Shown here one piece after another: positions 44,413-54,304 of a DNA stretch of 64,000 bases (its first letter is position 1; each line of letters starts with the position of its first letter). Made by a program: the position numbers and the translations under genes. Below the pieces are notes generated by a model. The model was not told the DNA's origin. It saw only the letters and a program-made list of their open reading frames with translations, and ran no database searches. Source of the DNA: Entamoeba invadens IP1 (taxonomy: Eukaryota > Evosea > Mastigamoebida > Endamoebidae); assembly GCF_000330505.1 (NCBI RefSeq), contig NW_004443556.1, positions 70,650-134,649 on the forward strand, in the 5' to 3' direction.

Positions 44413-45249
44413 ATGGGAAACACTAACGGCCGCCGTCAATGTGAAGAGCTTGAAAGAGAAGCTTTGGGATTGTCAGAGAACGACGAAAGTGATTCGTCGC
44501 TTTCAATAGATAGAGAGCCAAAAACACCAACTTTTTGGAGGAAAAAAAGATCAAATTCGACGACTTTGTTCAACTCAAAATGCTCGAAGAAAAGAAAAAA
44601 TTCACTTGACTGCAGAATAACCAATTCAGACTTTTTTAGCCAGACCAAAGGCGTTTTAATCCCATCACCAACATCTTCATGTTCTTTAGAAGAAAGTCCA
44701 AAAAATAAACACAGTGAGTCTCCAATCAGAATTGACAAAGAACTCGACAACTCGTTCAATTTCTTGGAACAAATTGGAAACTGGACAAATTCTAAAACGT
44801 TTAGTTTGATCTATTATAATAGACAAGAAGAGTTTTCATCAAGAGAATTAAACAACAAAATATGTGGGAAGTCCAATTTGTGTTTTCTCATCACTACAGA
44901 GTCTAATAAGGTCTTTGGATGTTACTGCGCTGACATAGTTCCTTTACCCCAATACATCAACACCAAACTTACGAACCAAAAGACATTCTTCTTGTTTTCG
45001 TTGTCACATATTTATTCTACTCGACTATTCCCAAAGACTCAAAATTCAATTATTATTCATCCTAACAATGAAAAGTCTTTTGTTTTCTCGGTGTTCTCTG
45101 CGTTTTGGATATTACAAGACCAAACAATTCACTTTCACAAACATCTCAAATTACATTACTCGATACCCGATGAAATTTTTTCACCATTTTCTTCATTTAA
45201 CTTTAAGTTGAAAATTAAGAGCTTTGTGGTCTTGCAATGTGAAGTGTAA
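44413..45249 (+). CDS. TLDc-domain-like protein
   Basis: The 278-residue protein starts at ATG 44413 with MGNTNG, a possible N-myristoylation signal. Residues 10-110 are Ser/Lys-rich and look disordered (FWRKKRSNST could be a phosphosite). From about 130 a TLDc-like fold appears: FSLIYYNRQEEFSSREL, NLCFLITTESNKVFGCYCAD and KTFFLFSLSHIY, the order seen in TLDc proteins (strand, 'vFG', 'FLFSL'). TLDc proteins act in oxidative-stress responses and V-ATPase regulation in other eukaryotes, and the family is expanded in Entamoeba. Role here is inferred. Confidence 0.7.
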   Translation: MGNTNGRRQCEELEREALGLSENDESDSSLSIDREPKTPTFWRKKRSNSTTLFNSKCSKKRKNSLDCRITNSDFFSQTKGVLIPSPTSSCSLEESPKNKHSESPIRIDKELDNSFNFLEQIGNWTNSKTFSLIYYNRQEEFSSRELNNKICGKSNLCFLITTESNKVFGCYCADIVPLPQYINTKLTNQKTFFLFSLSHIYSTRLFPKTQNSIIIHPNNEKSFVFSVFSAFWILQDQTIHFHKHLKLHYSIPDEIFSPFSSFNFKLKIKSFVVLQCEV

Positions 45250-45519
45250 ATTTGTATACAATCATTCTTTGTGCTGATATGACCAGCGTTTTACTTTATT
45301 AATTTTTACTACTATTTTTATATAGTTCTATTTTTATAATTAGTAATACCAAATGATACAATAAATTAATTGATAATTAATAGATATACTATTGTAGTTA
45401 TCATATAATATATTATTAAGAAGAAAGACTCTGTAATATATTTACTATATATTATAGTAAATTTATTATAAAGAAGACTCTTGAAAATATTTAAATAGAA
45501 GGAGTGTATACAAATACGT

Positions 45520-48500
45520 TCAATTCAAAGAGTACATAACAACCGAATTCCCAGCAACAACCGCCAACCCAAAATCATAGCTTGGGAACGTCACATAACT
45601 CGCAGCAGTCGACTTAATTCGCAAGAAGTTTTCATACATTTTGACGTGTTGCCAGACCTCTCCCGTGATCACGTTAAACACTTTGACGTGGTTGTTAACA
45701 GTCCCAACAGCGAAATAAGGCGCTTCTTCATGTACACATGCAGAAGTCACATCAGGCCCGACTGATATTGTCTTGTAAGGACAGGTGTTCTGTTTCTCCC
45801 CAAACTTCCTCACATCATATAAACAGACTTTTCCGTCATTTCCTCCACTCGTCGAGACAACAGTGTAGGCTCGCGTGGAATATCCAATATCAATAATTCG
45901 CTCCTTTTGATCTTTCCACTCGTTCACTGTTTTACACCGCATGTCTACTATCGAAACACCACCACTTACACCTCCACAGAAAAAGGACTTGTCACTAAAC
46001 TGACTCAAACAAGACACTCCACTGAGTATCTCATAATTTTCAACGCACTTTTCATATTCAACGTCCCACACAAAAACAGACTCTCCTTCACCAGAGATGA
46101 CTCGGTGGTTCGTCATAGTAGTAAATACCGCCTGTGAAACAACGGGTTTGGGGATGCCTCTCCACGAAGTGATCAACTTTGGCTTGTAGTCCCAGTCTCC
46201 CCAAAGTCGGACAGACCCATCGCCACACCCACTAACCAAATATGCGTCATTCTTATCAAGCCAGTCCAAGTACTTTACCGATGTGTTAATTGGATTATAA
46301 TTCGAAAAATTGGAACTTTCAGTCTGCGATACCTTATACTCAAAGACACCAATGGTATCCAGTGATATATCAGCAAGTACACATGGCAGTGTCGGGTGAT
46401 ATAACACGCACTTTGGGACATATACCGAATTTCCAAAACTAATTCTCATCTCCTCTTTAAACTGCTTCTTTGCGATCTCGAAGTAAAAGTCTCTCGACGA
46501 CGACTGAACTGATTTCGATTGCTTTTTAAACCACTCCTTCCTCCCCGCCTTCTCTTCGTTAATTATTTTGAAGAGCAAAGGCTGTCGAAAAACGTCTCGT
46601 ATTGAGCAATAGAACCGCTCTAATAAGTCATCAAAGATCCGTTGACTTGCCTTTGCAAATTGTTCCATAGGAGATGCCATCGTCTTCCGACCAAATGGTT
46701 TCTGTATGCGACTTTTCTCACATAACGAGAGTAATCCTTCGGCCGCTCTGATAACGTCTGGGTCGGTATCATTGCTTAAATAGAATAACACTTCCTGATA
46801 TTTCGATGGTTGGTGTCCCATCGCAATAACTCGATAGATGAGGACGACTAATAGACTTCTAACTGTCGGACACGCGTCTTTCGCCAACTCACATACTTTC
46901 GGATGGAGATCGTCTAACAGTCTTTTCGACTGTTCGACGGAAGGAGGCGATATTGAGTACATCAGTAAATACACAACAGCACTTCTGACCAACGGAGAGT
47001 CGTCTTGTGACAATTCTTGCAACATCGGTTGGAATTGTGGCAAGTTGTAGACATCACTTTTCACCCCCTCGTGTCCCACAAGTCGTGCAAAGCACACAAT
47101 CGCCCATATTTTCACCATCGAATTGTCATTTCGTGAGATGGCAAACAGTGCGTCGTAGATGACACTTTTGTTGTTTAAATTGTTGATCACATTCCCATCC
47201 AAGAAGACTTGCGCGAGTAAAAATAACGTGCAGACAAGCTCATTCGACTGATTTGACTTCGTTGCTATTTTCATTAATGCCGGCACTGAGCTTTTCAAGT
47301 ACACCGAGGTGGGTGTTGCGTCATATGAAAACACTTTAGCAAGACAGAACACCCCAAACTGCTGAAGACCTTCTTTATCGAGACTTTGCACTAAGAGAGG
47401 TATAAATCCGATATTCACGACTCTCTCACACGCGTAAAATCCTAAATCGACGTATTCACACACCAGTGAAAACACCTCGAAGGTGTAGTCCTTCCGTAGA
47501 AACAGTCGAAATATCATTGGAAGCGGACTTGGTATCGGGGGTTCGTCCGGTCGAATTTTGAGCCACGATTTCATCGATACAATCAAGTCACTGAAGAATG
47601 GGGAAGGCACGTAATTGATTTGTTTTGTCGAGTTCACCAATTTTGGTATAGCAAGTTCGATGACATAGTCCCACATCTTCCACAAGGGGTGATTTGAAGT
47701 GTCTGGTAGAGCCGGGTAGCTTTGTGGGGTGTAATTGAACTTCTTCATAATTCGCGTTGCTAAAATGAAGTGTCGAAACAGTGACGCGACTGCGATGTCT
47801 TGTCTAAATAGTTTCATAAACACATCTGGAGGTAATACGTTCCACGCTATAGCTTCTATGACACTTGTTAAAATTGCATACAACTCTGAAAACGGTTGTG
47901 TTTTAGCCTTTTGGTCTATTGGAAGTGTTTTTAAGAATTGTTCTGGAAGTAACAAGACGGTATCTGCCGAGTAAAAGTAGTCTAAAATAGCCATTGAGAG
48001 TGGAGTAGTTAAACACGTCGAAAATAAATCGACCGGGTAGTTTGGGTTAGTCTGTGGTTGTTGTAAGAGTCCATACCCAGACAAGACAATGAACTCCGCG
48101 GACTTCTTGTGGGTCTTCTTAAGTTTGTCGTTATACTTAGTGAACCATTTGAAGAGTCTTTCCGAGTACGGACAGTCGAGGACATACACCGCTTTTTCTC
48201 CCAAACAGTCGAAGACTTCAGAAATGTTCATAGGGTTGTATGTCGATATCTTAGAATCAAAAAACCAGCACTCGTGGTTCAGTGTAGGTAATGGCACCCC
48301 ATGTCCGTTATAATGAAACAACACTCTGTCCTTTGGAAAGCGTTCTCGCGCAGCTAGACAAGCTTTTTTGACTGATTCTGGAGTTGGGTCCCATAGTGTT
48401 TCTGTTGTGACTGATGGAGTACAGTACCGTTGATATTGGTTTGCTAATTGTACTGTAATTTCATATCCAATTTCACGCTTCTTATGATCTTTAACATTCA

Positions 48501-48732
48501 CCCACCCATAGAGAGTCGAAGACACACGTGGTTTAACTAATCCATTAAGTGGGGGGTCGATTCCTATATTTAAACAACAACACAATATTAAATGGGGAGT
48601 TTTTATCATCGGAGGAGATGGTAAGTATTCATACTCCTTACTCTTCTTACGTGGCTCGTGTATCCCACATATCGATAATTGGTCCGACGTGTTGAAAACC
48701 ATTCGATCAAATATCCCAGTCTCGTGACTCAT
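45520..48732 (-). CDS. Raptor homologue, TORC1 scaffold
   Basis: The 1070-residue protein starts at ATG 48732. The Raptor N-terminal conserved (caspase-like) domain spans about 45-210, with LYGWVNV, YQRYCTPSVTTETLWDP, RVLFHYNGHGVPLPT and KAVYVLDCPYS. A helical HEAT-repeat region follows (about 330-700: VQSLDKEGLQQFGVFCLAKV; ALFAISRNDNSMVKIWAIVCFARL). Seven-blade WD40-like sequence closes it (VSGCGDGSVRLWGDW; GGNDGKVCLYDVRKFG). Raptor recruits substrates to TOR kinase in nutrient sensing. The order and length are those of Raptor/KOG1. Although shorter than the human protein (about 1335 aa), nothing essential seems missing. Confidence 0.95.
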   Translation of the reverse strand: MSHETGIFDRMVFNTSDQLSICGIHEPRKKSKEYEYLPSPPMIKTPHLILCCCLNIGIDPPLNGLVKPRVSSTLYGWVNVKDHKKREIGYEITVQLANQYQRYCTPSVTTETLWDPTPESVKKACLAARERFPKDRVLFHYNGHGVPLPTLNHECWFFDSKISTYNPMNISEVFDCLGEKAVYVLDCPYSERLFKWFTKYNDKLKKTHKKSAEFIVLSGYGLLQQPQTNPNYPVDLFSTCLTTPLSMAILDYFYSADTVLLLPEQFLKTLPIDQKAKTQPFSELYAILTSVIEAIAWNVLPPDVFMKLFRQDIAVASLFRHFILATRIMKKFNYTPQSYPALPDTSNHPLWKMWDYVIELAIPKLVNSTKQINYVPSPFFSDLIVSMKSWLKIRPDEPPIPSPLPMIFRLFLRKDYTFEVFSLVCEYVDLGFYACERVVNIGFIPLLVQSLDKEGLQQFGVFCLAKVFSYDATPTSVYLKSSVPALMKIATKSNQSNELVCTLFLLAQVFLDGNVINNLNNKSVIYDALFAISRNDNSMVKIWAIVCFARLVGHEGVKSDVYNLPQFQPMLQELSQDDSPLVRSAVVYLLMYSISPPSVEQSKRLLDDLHPKVCELAKDACPTVRSLLVVLIYRVIAMGHQPSKYQEVLFYLSNDTDPDVIRAAEGLLSLCEKSRIQKPFGRKTMASPMEQFAKASQRIFDDLLERFYCSIRDVFRQPLLFKIINEEKAGRKEWFKKQSKSVQSSSRDFYFEIAKKQFKEEMRISFGNSVYVPKCVLYHPTLPCVLADISLDTIGVFEYKVSQTESSNFSNYNPINTSVKYLDWLDKNDAYLVSGCGDGSVRLWGDWDYKPKLITSWRGIPKPVVSQAVFTTMTNHRVISGEGESVFVWDVEYEKCVENYEILSGVSCLSQFSDKSFFCGGVSGGVSIVDMRCKTVNEWKDQKERIIDIGYSTRAYTVVSTSGGNDGKVCLYDVRKFGEKQNTCPYKTISVGPDVTSACVHEEAPYFAVGTVNNHVKVFNVITGEVWQHVKMYENFLRIKSTAASYVTFPSYDFGLAVVAGNSVVMYSLN

Positions 48733-49639
48733 CTGATTCTGGTTCTCCGTTTTTCAGTTCTTCGTGTTTTTCGAACCAAATGGGTCCCTCGGCTTGAATG
48801 ATCCGCTGATTATTTATTTGGCACCACTTTTCCCGTTAATGTTCAGAAAAACGGCTTGTTGTGTTTATCTTTTTTTATTAACTTTTTATTATTAAAAGAG
48901 TTAATGAAAATACTAATCCGTTTTTGTTAACGAGATGCCAATTTCAACACTTGTTTCTTTGTTTTTTACTTAGAAACAGATTCCAATAAAAGTATAGGAA
49001 TCTGTTTATTGTTAAAAGTTAATAAGGTTAAGTATTATAATTTTTATTAAAGTTTATAGCAAACCATCATGTTGGAGAAAAAAAATGAATAATAAATGAA
49101 ATTGGGTCTAATTGTAAGGAATTAAAAAAGTTTAAAAAAGTGAAAAAAGAAGACGCTGACATAATGACAAAAAGATTGTTGTCTAAAGTATAACATGTTT
49201 GTAATTTAATGAAATAATAGCGAGTATTTTATTATTAGTATTATTAATTTAGTAGTTTTATGAACAATTTTGTGAAAAAAAGTTTTTGCTTTTGTGATTT
49301 GATTATTAAATTTTATTTATAACTTTTTGTAAAATTGTTATTCATATAAAATTATGATTAATAATCTTAAAAATAAACTTAAGATTTAACGGTATTTTAC
49401 AAATAAAAGTTATTGAATTTATATCTGATAAAAAAATGAAGTTTTAAATTAAAATTTTATCAAATAAATAGTAATAATTATGGTATCAAGCAAAAGAAAA
49501 TACAAAATAAATTGAAATATGTTGTTAAAAAAAGAAAAAGAATTATATAAAATAGTTTTGTTACAAAAGCTATTTTATTTTTTTCATAAAATACAATAAT
49601 TCACCAATTAATTATTATATTTTTTTAAATATGCTTCTA
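48733..49639. other. AT-rich spacer upstream of Raptor, nothing recognised
   Basis: The 5' flank of the Raptor homologue. A short inverted pair (ACAGATTCC and GGAATCTGT, around 48975-49000) is the only structure seen. Confidence 0.4.
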
Positions 49640-49930
49640 ACTTACGTTGCAATTGAGTGAGATCAACCCCACATTTTAAGACACAATAAAATGTGAGTCT
49701 TCAAAAGTAGCTATCGATGTTTCCGATAAGCAAAACCTTTCACTGGAAGTTAGCCCAGTGAAAGGCTGGATAGGGTCTGGTAAACTTTAAATGCAATATC
49801 CCAGGATAAGTAAGTCGAGCCTTGTCACCTTGCAAATTTGTTGTTACAACAAGTCTCAACTCTACATTTCCAAAGTATTTGAAGGAAACGTTCTGAACTT
49901 ATAGAGTCGGATTGTTTCTTTTATTTTATC
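49640..49930 (+). ncRNA. Candidate structured non-coding RNA, class unknown
   Basis: A 290-bp island of higher G+C in an AT-rich gap, with consecutive stems: CACATTTTA/TAAAATGTG (49670-49695), TATCG/CGATA (49711-49730), an 11-bp perfect stem CCTTTCACTGG/CCAGTGAAAGG with an 8-nt loop (49736-49765), GGCT/AGCC (about 49764-49821), and TTGTTGT/ACAACAA (49838-49852). It holds no coding frame. It is followed by T-runs (TTTCTTTTATTTTA), which could end a Pol III transcript. No match to U1-U6, tRNA or a clear SRP RNA was recognised; RNase P/MRP RNA remains possible. Strand is provisional. Confidence 0.4.
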
Positions 49931-50229
49931 CTCGGAATAGATTTTTGCTGTTTGAATAACACATGGCAGCTATTTTCATATTGGTTTAAAAAACTGATAA
50001 TACCAAGCGTAAAGATGTGGGTTATAAAAGATGACTTTTCGGTGCTATTTTCATTTATTTGATATAATAAAAGTAAAATATAATTGATTTCTTCTCGTTG
50101 CAATCTAATTCTCACCGCCCCTTCAGTCTATCCATTGTTTGAAAATGAAAACTTTTATAAAGGTGGTTTGAGTGGTAATTGGTTGTTTGTAAATTAGTTT
50201 TCCTGGTTATTAACGATAGAAGAATATTA

Positions 50230-50366
50230 CAGTAATGGGAGTGAGGGGCTTAACAATACTGAGGTAGTTGACTTATTCTTTAATAGTTTTCTTTTATTAA
50301 CTATAAAATTTGTACTGTTTAAAAATAAGTAAACAAAATTTACCAAGCCCCTCACTCCCCCTTCTG
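50230..50366. mobile_element. 137-bp TA-flanked MITE
   Basis: The left end reads CAGTAATGGGAGTGAGGGGC and the right end, inverted, reads CAGAAGGGGGAGTGAGGGGC; both continue TT. TA lies at 50228-50229 and 50367-50368. The GC-rich TIRs contrast with an AT-only core. Confidence 0.8.
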
Positions 50367-50772
50367 TAATTATATTAATGATAAATTGTTAATTTTATTT
50401 ATCATTTTCATGTTATTGGTTAACTTTGAATATCAAAACTGTAACAGTTAAATTATAAAAAAGTGTTTTATTATACAGGAACTATACAAAAAACAATAAC
50501 AGATGCGACTATTAAAAACTACAGATGTGAGATCATGGTTTTGATTTACTTTTGAATTTGATTCGAATTGTAATAAACAAGTTTCTTCATTTATTTTCAA
50601 AAAATGGTCCAAAATATTTTTTTATATTTAGTTTTTTACAACAATATAAAAATTATAATTATTTGTTATAATTATTTGAAACAATAATCTTAGTTTAAAT
50701 ATTGATACTTCATCTATCTTTATTAACGATTCATTTTTATTATAAAATTAAATCAGTTACTGTTATTTCATA

Positions 50773-51739
50773 CAGTTAGTTCGGATTCAAATGAAACAAG
50801 TCTCATAATAAATTGAATTTGTCTCAAAACAAATTAAAATTGCACCTATATTCAATTTTGTTTCAAAACAATAAAAATTTGTCTCATAAATGTGTAATTT
50901 TGTTCGATAAAGATTGTAACACTCTTTAAAAAACAATAAAAATATACACACATACTCTCTTTTGATAAAACTTTAATGTTTAATTTATATTTACAACTAA
51001 AAAATACTTAAAGAACACCTCGAGCGAGTAATTTTAACGCGACTAGTCTAATGAAATAATCAACACATTTTTCAAATTATTATCATCTACTTGAAACTTC
51101 CGGTTATATTCAATAGCATATTGAATATTGTTATTTTACTCTTGTTTATATGACTTAGTATTATCTCAATAAAATTTATGTTTTTAAATATTTAGTGATA
51201 CATCGTTAATATACTTTTTATATAAAGTTTTTAATAAAGACGGAAAAATAATTGTGTGCCGCTTACACATCAAGTTTTTAAGGTTTCGATGTTATTATTG
51301 GAGTTTGTGTTGTTGGTAGTAAAGTTGTTGTTATTTGCATGTGTTGCTTTCAAAAGCATTTTATGATGGTAACTCACCAAGTTGTATTTAATCTAATTGA
51401 TAATTTAAAAAACAAAAAATTGTTCGAACTTCACGAACAAATTTTACAATTTCTTAAAGTAACATATTTTTTAAGTTGTTCATTATTTAAAAGCAAGTTT
51501 TGATTTTTTAAAGTGTTATTAATTATTTAATTTCAAAATCCTTTTATCAAAAGAGAGTATGTGTGTATATTTTTATTGTTTTTTAAAGAGTGTTACAATC
51601 TTTATCGAACAAAATTACACATTTATGAGACAAATTTTTATTGTTTTGAAACAAAATTGAATATAGGTGCAATTTTAATTTGTTTTGAGACAAATTCAAT
51701 TTATTATGAGACTTGTTTCATTTGAATCCGAACTAACTG
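50773..51739. mobile_element. 967-bp TA-flanked element with 198-bp TIRs
   Basis: The arms 50773-50970 and 51542-51739 are near-identical inverted repeats beginning CAGTTAGTTCGG, with TA at 50771-50772 and 51740-51741. Within each arm the word GT(C/T)TCA(T/A)AA recurs at about 27-35-bp steps (near 50803, 50829, 50870 and 50881 on the left arm). The core has no ORF. The design resembles the 7617-9781 element, without its transposase. Confidence 0.85.
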
Positions 51740-51791
51740 TACTCAAAAACAAAAATGTAACAAATATAACTTGTGACAATTTTCGTTTGTA

Positions 51792-51975
51792 CAGATCCCA
51801 GAAAAACATACCGGCACAGAAAAAACGACCGGCATAGAATAATTTATAGTATATTATAGTTTTTTTTTCTTTTTTTACAAAATTTTTATTGAAAAAACTA
51901 TTAAATAGTTTTCAGAAACCATTTTTATAGTTTGCCGGTCAGTTTTTCTTTGCTGGTCGGTTTTTCCGGGGTTTG
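51792..51975. mobile_element. 184-bp TA-flanked MITE with ~44-bp TIRs
   Basis: The left end reads CAGATCCCAGAAAAACATAC and the right end, inverted, reads CAAACCCCGGAAAAACCGAC; both end in GACCGGCA. TA lies at 51790-51791 and 51976-51977. The CCGGC-containing words GACCGGCA and ACCGGCA give it isolated high-G+C ends. Confidence 0.75.
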
Positions 51976-51977
51976 TA

Positions 51978-53423
51978 ATTATTTATCTCTCCACAAAATA
52001 GCAATAAATATAAAAACACATCTTTACAGTGCTTATTTTTTTGCGGTTTTACTATAAATAATAAAACAAACTGTTAAATGTATTTTTTTGTAAGAAAGAA
52101 CGTTTATTATTAACAAATCATTTTTATATTTCATATTATTATCCATTTAATACAGTATAAATGTTTAAGGAAATACACCGCAAAAGCATAAATTTAAAAA
52201 CACAATTGAATTTTGGATCAATTCATTCGTCAACTTTTGTTATTCTGTAATACTATTATTTACACTCTCCCCAGTATTCAAACTTTTATTCAATATTGAA
52301 AAACAATGAATAATTTAAATTTATCTGTTAGCGATATTTTATTGTTTAAAAATGACTTTATCAATACAAAATACGATCTTTATTATTCCCTTTATGTTTT
52401 AAAAATATATTCACCTAGAAAAAGACCACAAACCGCGTTTTATATTTTGCTGTTTAAAAAAATACAAATAATATTGAATTTAAAACAAATATATTCATGA
52501 TAAACATAATGTTTTATTGATAAATTATAAACCAATGAGTCAGAAGTCATATCATCATTGTTTTTTAAGTATTTGTTTGTTATATTAGTAAAATAATTAT
52601 CAGCAAAATTATTTAAAATATGAAATACCTTTTCTAAAAACACTTTATTTATTTTTATAAATTAAAATACAAATAATTTTTATAGCTATAATTTAACCTT
52701 CGACATTTTACATATTTATATTTTTTTTAATCAGATGAAATTAATAATGCTACTTTTTAATTAATTTTAACCAATCAATTAAATTGTTCATTATAGTAAA
52801 TATATAACAAATAAACTAAAAATTGTTAAATGTGAAGGCCTAAATGAACAACCTCCAGTTAACATACCAAGTCTATTTTTAAGACAAACACAAATCGTTA
52901 ATTATGTTAGTATATTCATAGTTATCAATAGTTTAAATGTCTAAATTCATACCCATTTCAACGTCAAATTGAACGACTGTCTGAGTGAATTATTTAATTA
53001 ACAAGAAAACAACTTCAAATTTTTGAACAACCATAAAAAGCTCAAAAAAGGCACAAATTATTTATAAAAATCTCTTTACATTGATTCTCCCCACTTTGTT
53101 AGCCTCTGAGCAGCCAAAACAATAAAGAAGTCGATCAATACCCATTTAAAACACAGAGTACATATGTATAAATAGAATTACTTGGAAATCCAAAAAAAAA
53201 CGAATTTTAGAATAAAAAAAAGACTAACGAAAATAGAAAGGAACTGTCCTCATCTTCTTCAAACCAAAAACACCAAAAAGGGCATTTCCATTTTAAAATG
53301 CTTTAAAGTCACATTTGGGCAAACCTGAAGTTTTCCGTTTCTTTTTTGTAACTTAGGGAAAGAAATCGATATATTTAATAAATTAAGAATGGATACAATT
53401 CGTTTGTAACTTCAAAAAACAGA
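51978..53423. other. AT-rich spacer, nothing firm
   Basis: No ORF with coding character. A weak inverted pair (TGCTTATTTTTTTGCGGT near 52030 and ACCGCAAAAGCA near 52180) may be a decayed element. Confidence 0.4.
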
Positions 53424-54218
53424 ATGGAGTCTCGAAAAGGCAACACCAGTAGGAGTAAGAAAGCGTTCAACACAAGTGCATTGGTCTACTGCTCTCTTGA
53501 GATGGGCGCACACATCAAATTCATACGTTCCAAAATCTCACAGAACTCTTTGAAAGTCTTGAGAGGAGAAGAAGTCAAATGGGACTTTAAAAGCACCACA
53601 GACAACACACGCCATTTTATGGAGCAGTCGGACATCTTTTGTGATAAAATGACTGTTTTAGTTGAAACTGCACGAATAAGAAAGGTAACTGAGTTACTCA
53701 TTGATTGGAAAACACTGAATTCCGTTGAACCAAAGTCTTCCATGAGTAGTGTTGATGCCACACAACGATGGAAAGACTTGGACTATAATCAAGACTGTAG
53801 GAACAAAGAAGCCTGCTTTGTGAATTACTTGTCATACAATTTACTCCAATTTGGATACTCCTTTTCTATTAATATCTCTCGTATTAAACCCTCAAAGAAA
53901 ACAGCCAATTTCTTTATCTGGTCAGAGATATATACCCCAGACAACACAGTCATTGGCGTCAACAAAACCCCCCTCTTGGTGTCATTCATCCACCACGTCG
54001 AAAGTTTGTTAAACAGATCGAAGACGTCATGGATCGGATCGGATGACATTGCGCATAACTTCGCAAAGAACTCGCTTGTCGCGTCTACTGAGGCGGAAGA
54101 TTCCCCTCAGACCCCAAGCGCGTTTAAACCACTCACAGACTCTCACTACTGTGTACTGCAAAACTTTGCTTTCACACAAACCCACCCATTTATACTCAAC
54201 ACATTCGCATGTTATTGA
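53424..54218 (+). CDS. Hypothetical protein, 264 aa
   Basis: An intact frame from ATG 53424. The N-terminus is basic (MESRKGNTSRSKKAFN), the middle is mixed alpha/beta (LEMGAHIKFIRSKISQ; LVETARIRKVTELLID), and the C-terminal third contains ANFFIWSEIYTPDNT and VIGVNKTPLLVSFIHHVES. Neither a signal peptide nor a membrane span is evident. The composition and codon use match the adjacent real genes. It ends 86 nt before the next + gene. I do not recognise the family. Confidence 0.6.
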   Translation: MESRKGNTSRSKKAFNTSALVYCSLEMGAHIKFIRSKISQNSLKVLRGEEVKWDFKSTTDNTRHFMEQSDIFCDKMTVLVETARIRKVTELLIDWKTLNSVEPKSSMSSVDATQRWKDLDYNQDCRNKEACFVNYLSYNLLQFGYSFSINISRIKPSKKTANFFIWSEIYTPDNTVIGVNKTPLLVSFIHHVESLLNRSKTSWIGSDDIAHNFAKNSLVASTEAEDSPQTPSAFKPLTDSHYCVLQNFAFTQTHPFILNTFACY

Positions 54219-54242
54219 TTATTTGTTTTTCTTTGTTATTTG

Positions 54243-54278
54243 AAATGTTATTAAAATGTTATTAAAATGTTATTAAAA
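54243..54278. repeat. 12-bp tandem repeat, three copies
   Basis: AAATGTTATTAA repeats three times in the 86-nt gap between two + genes. Possibly in the 3' region of the first or the promoter of the second. Confidence 0.75.
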
Positions 54279-54304
54279 TAACTTAAAAATAACTTAAAGA
54301 ATTT

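Noticed and set aside
52029..52185. Possible MITE with TGCTT...GCGGT ends
   Set aside because: Arms match over only about a dozen bases with indels, and TA flanks are not consistent on both sides.
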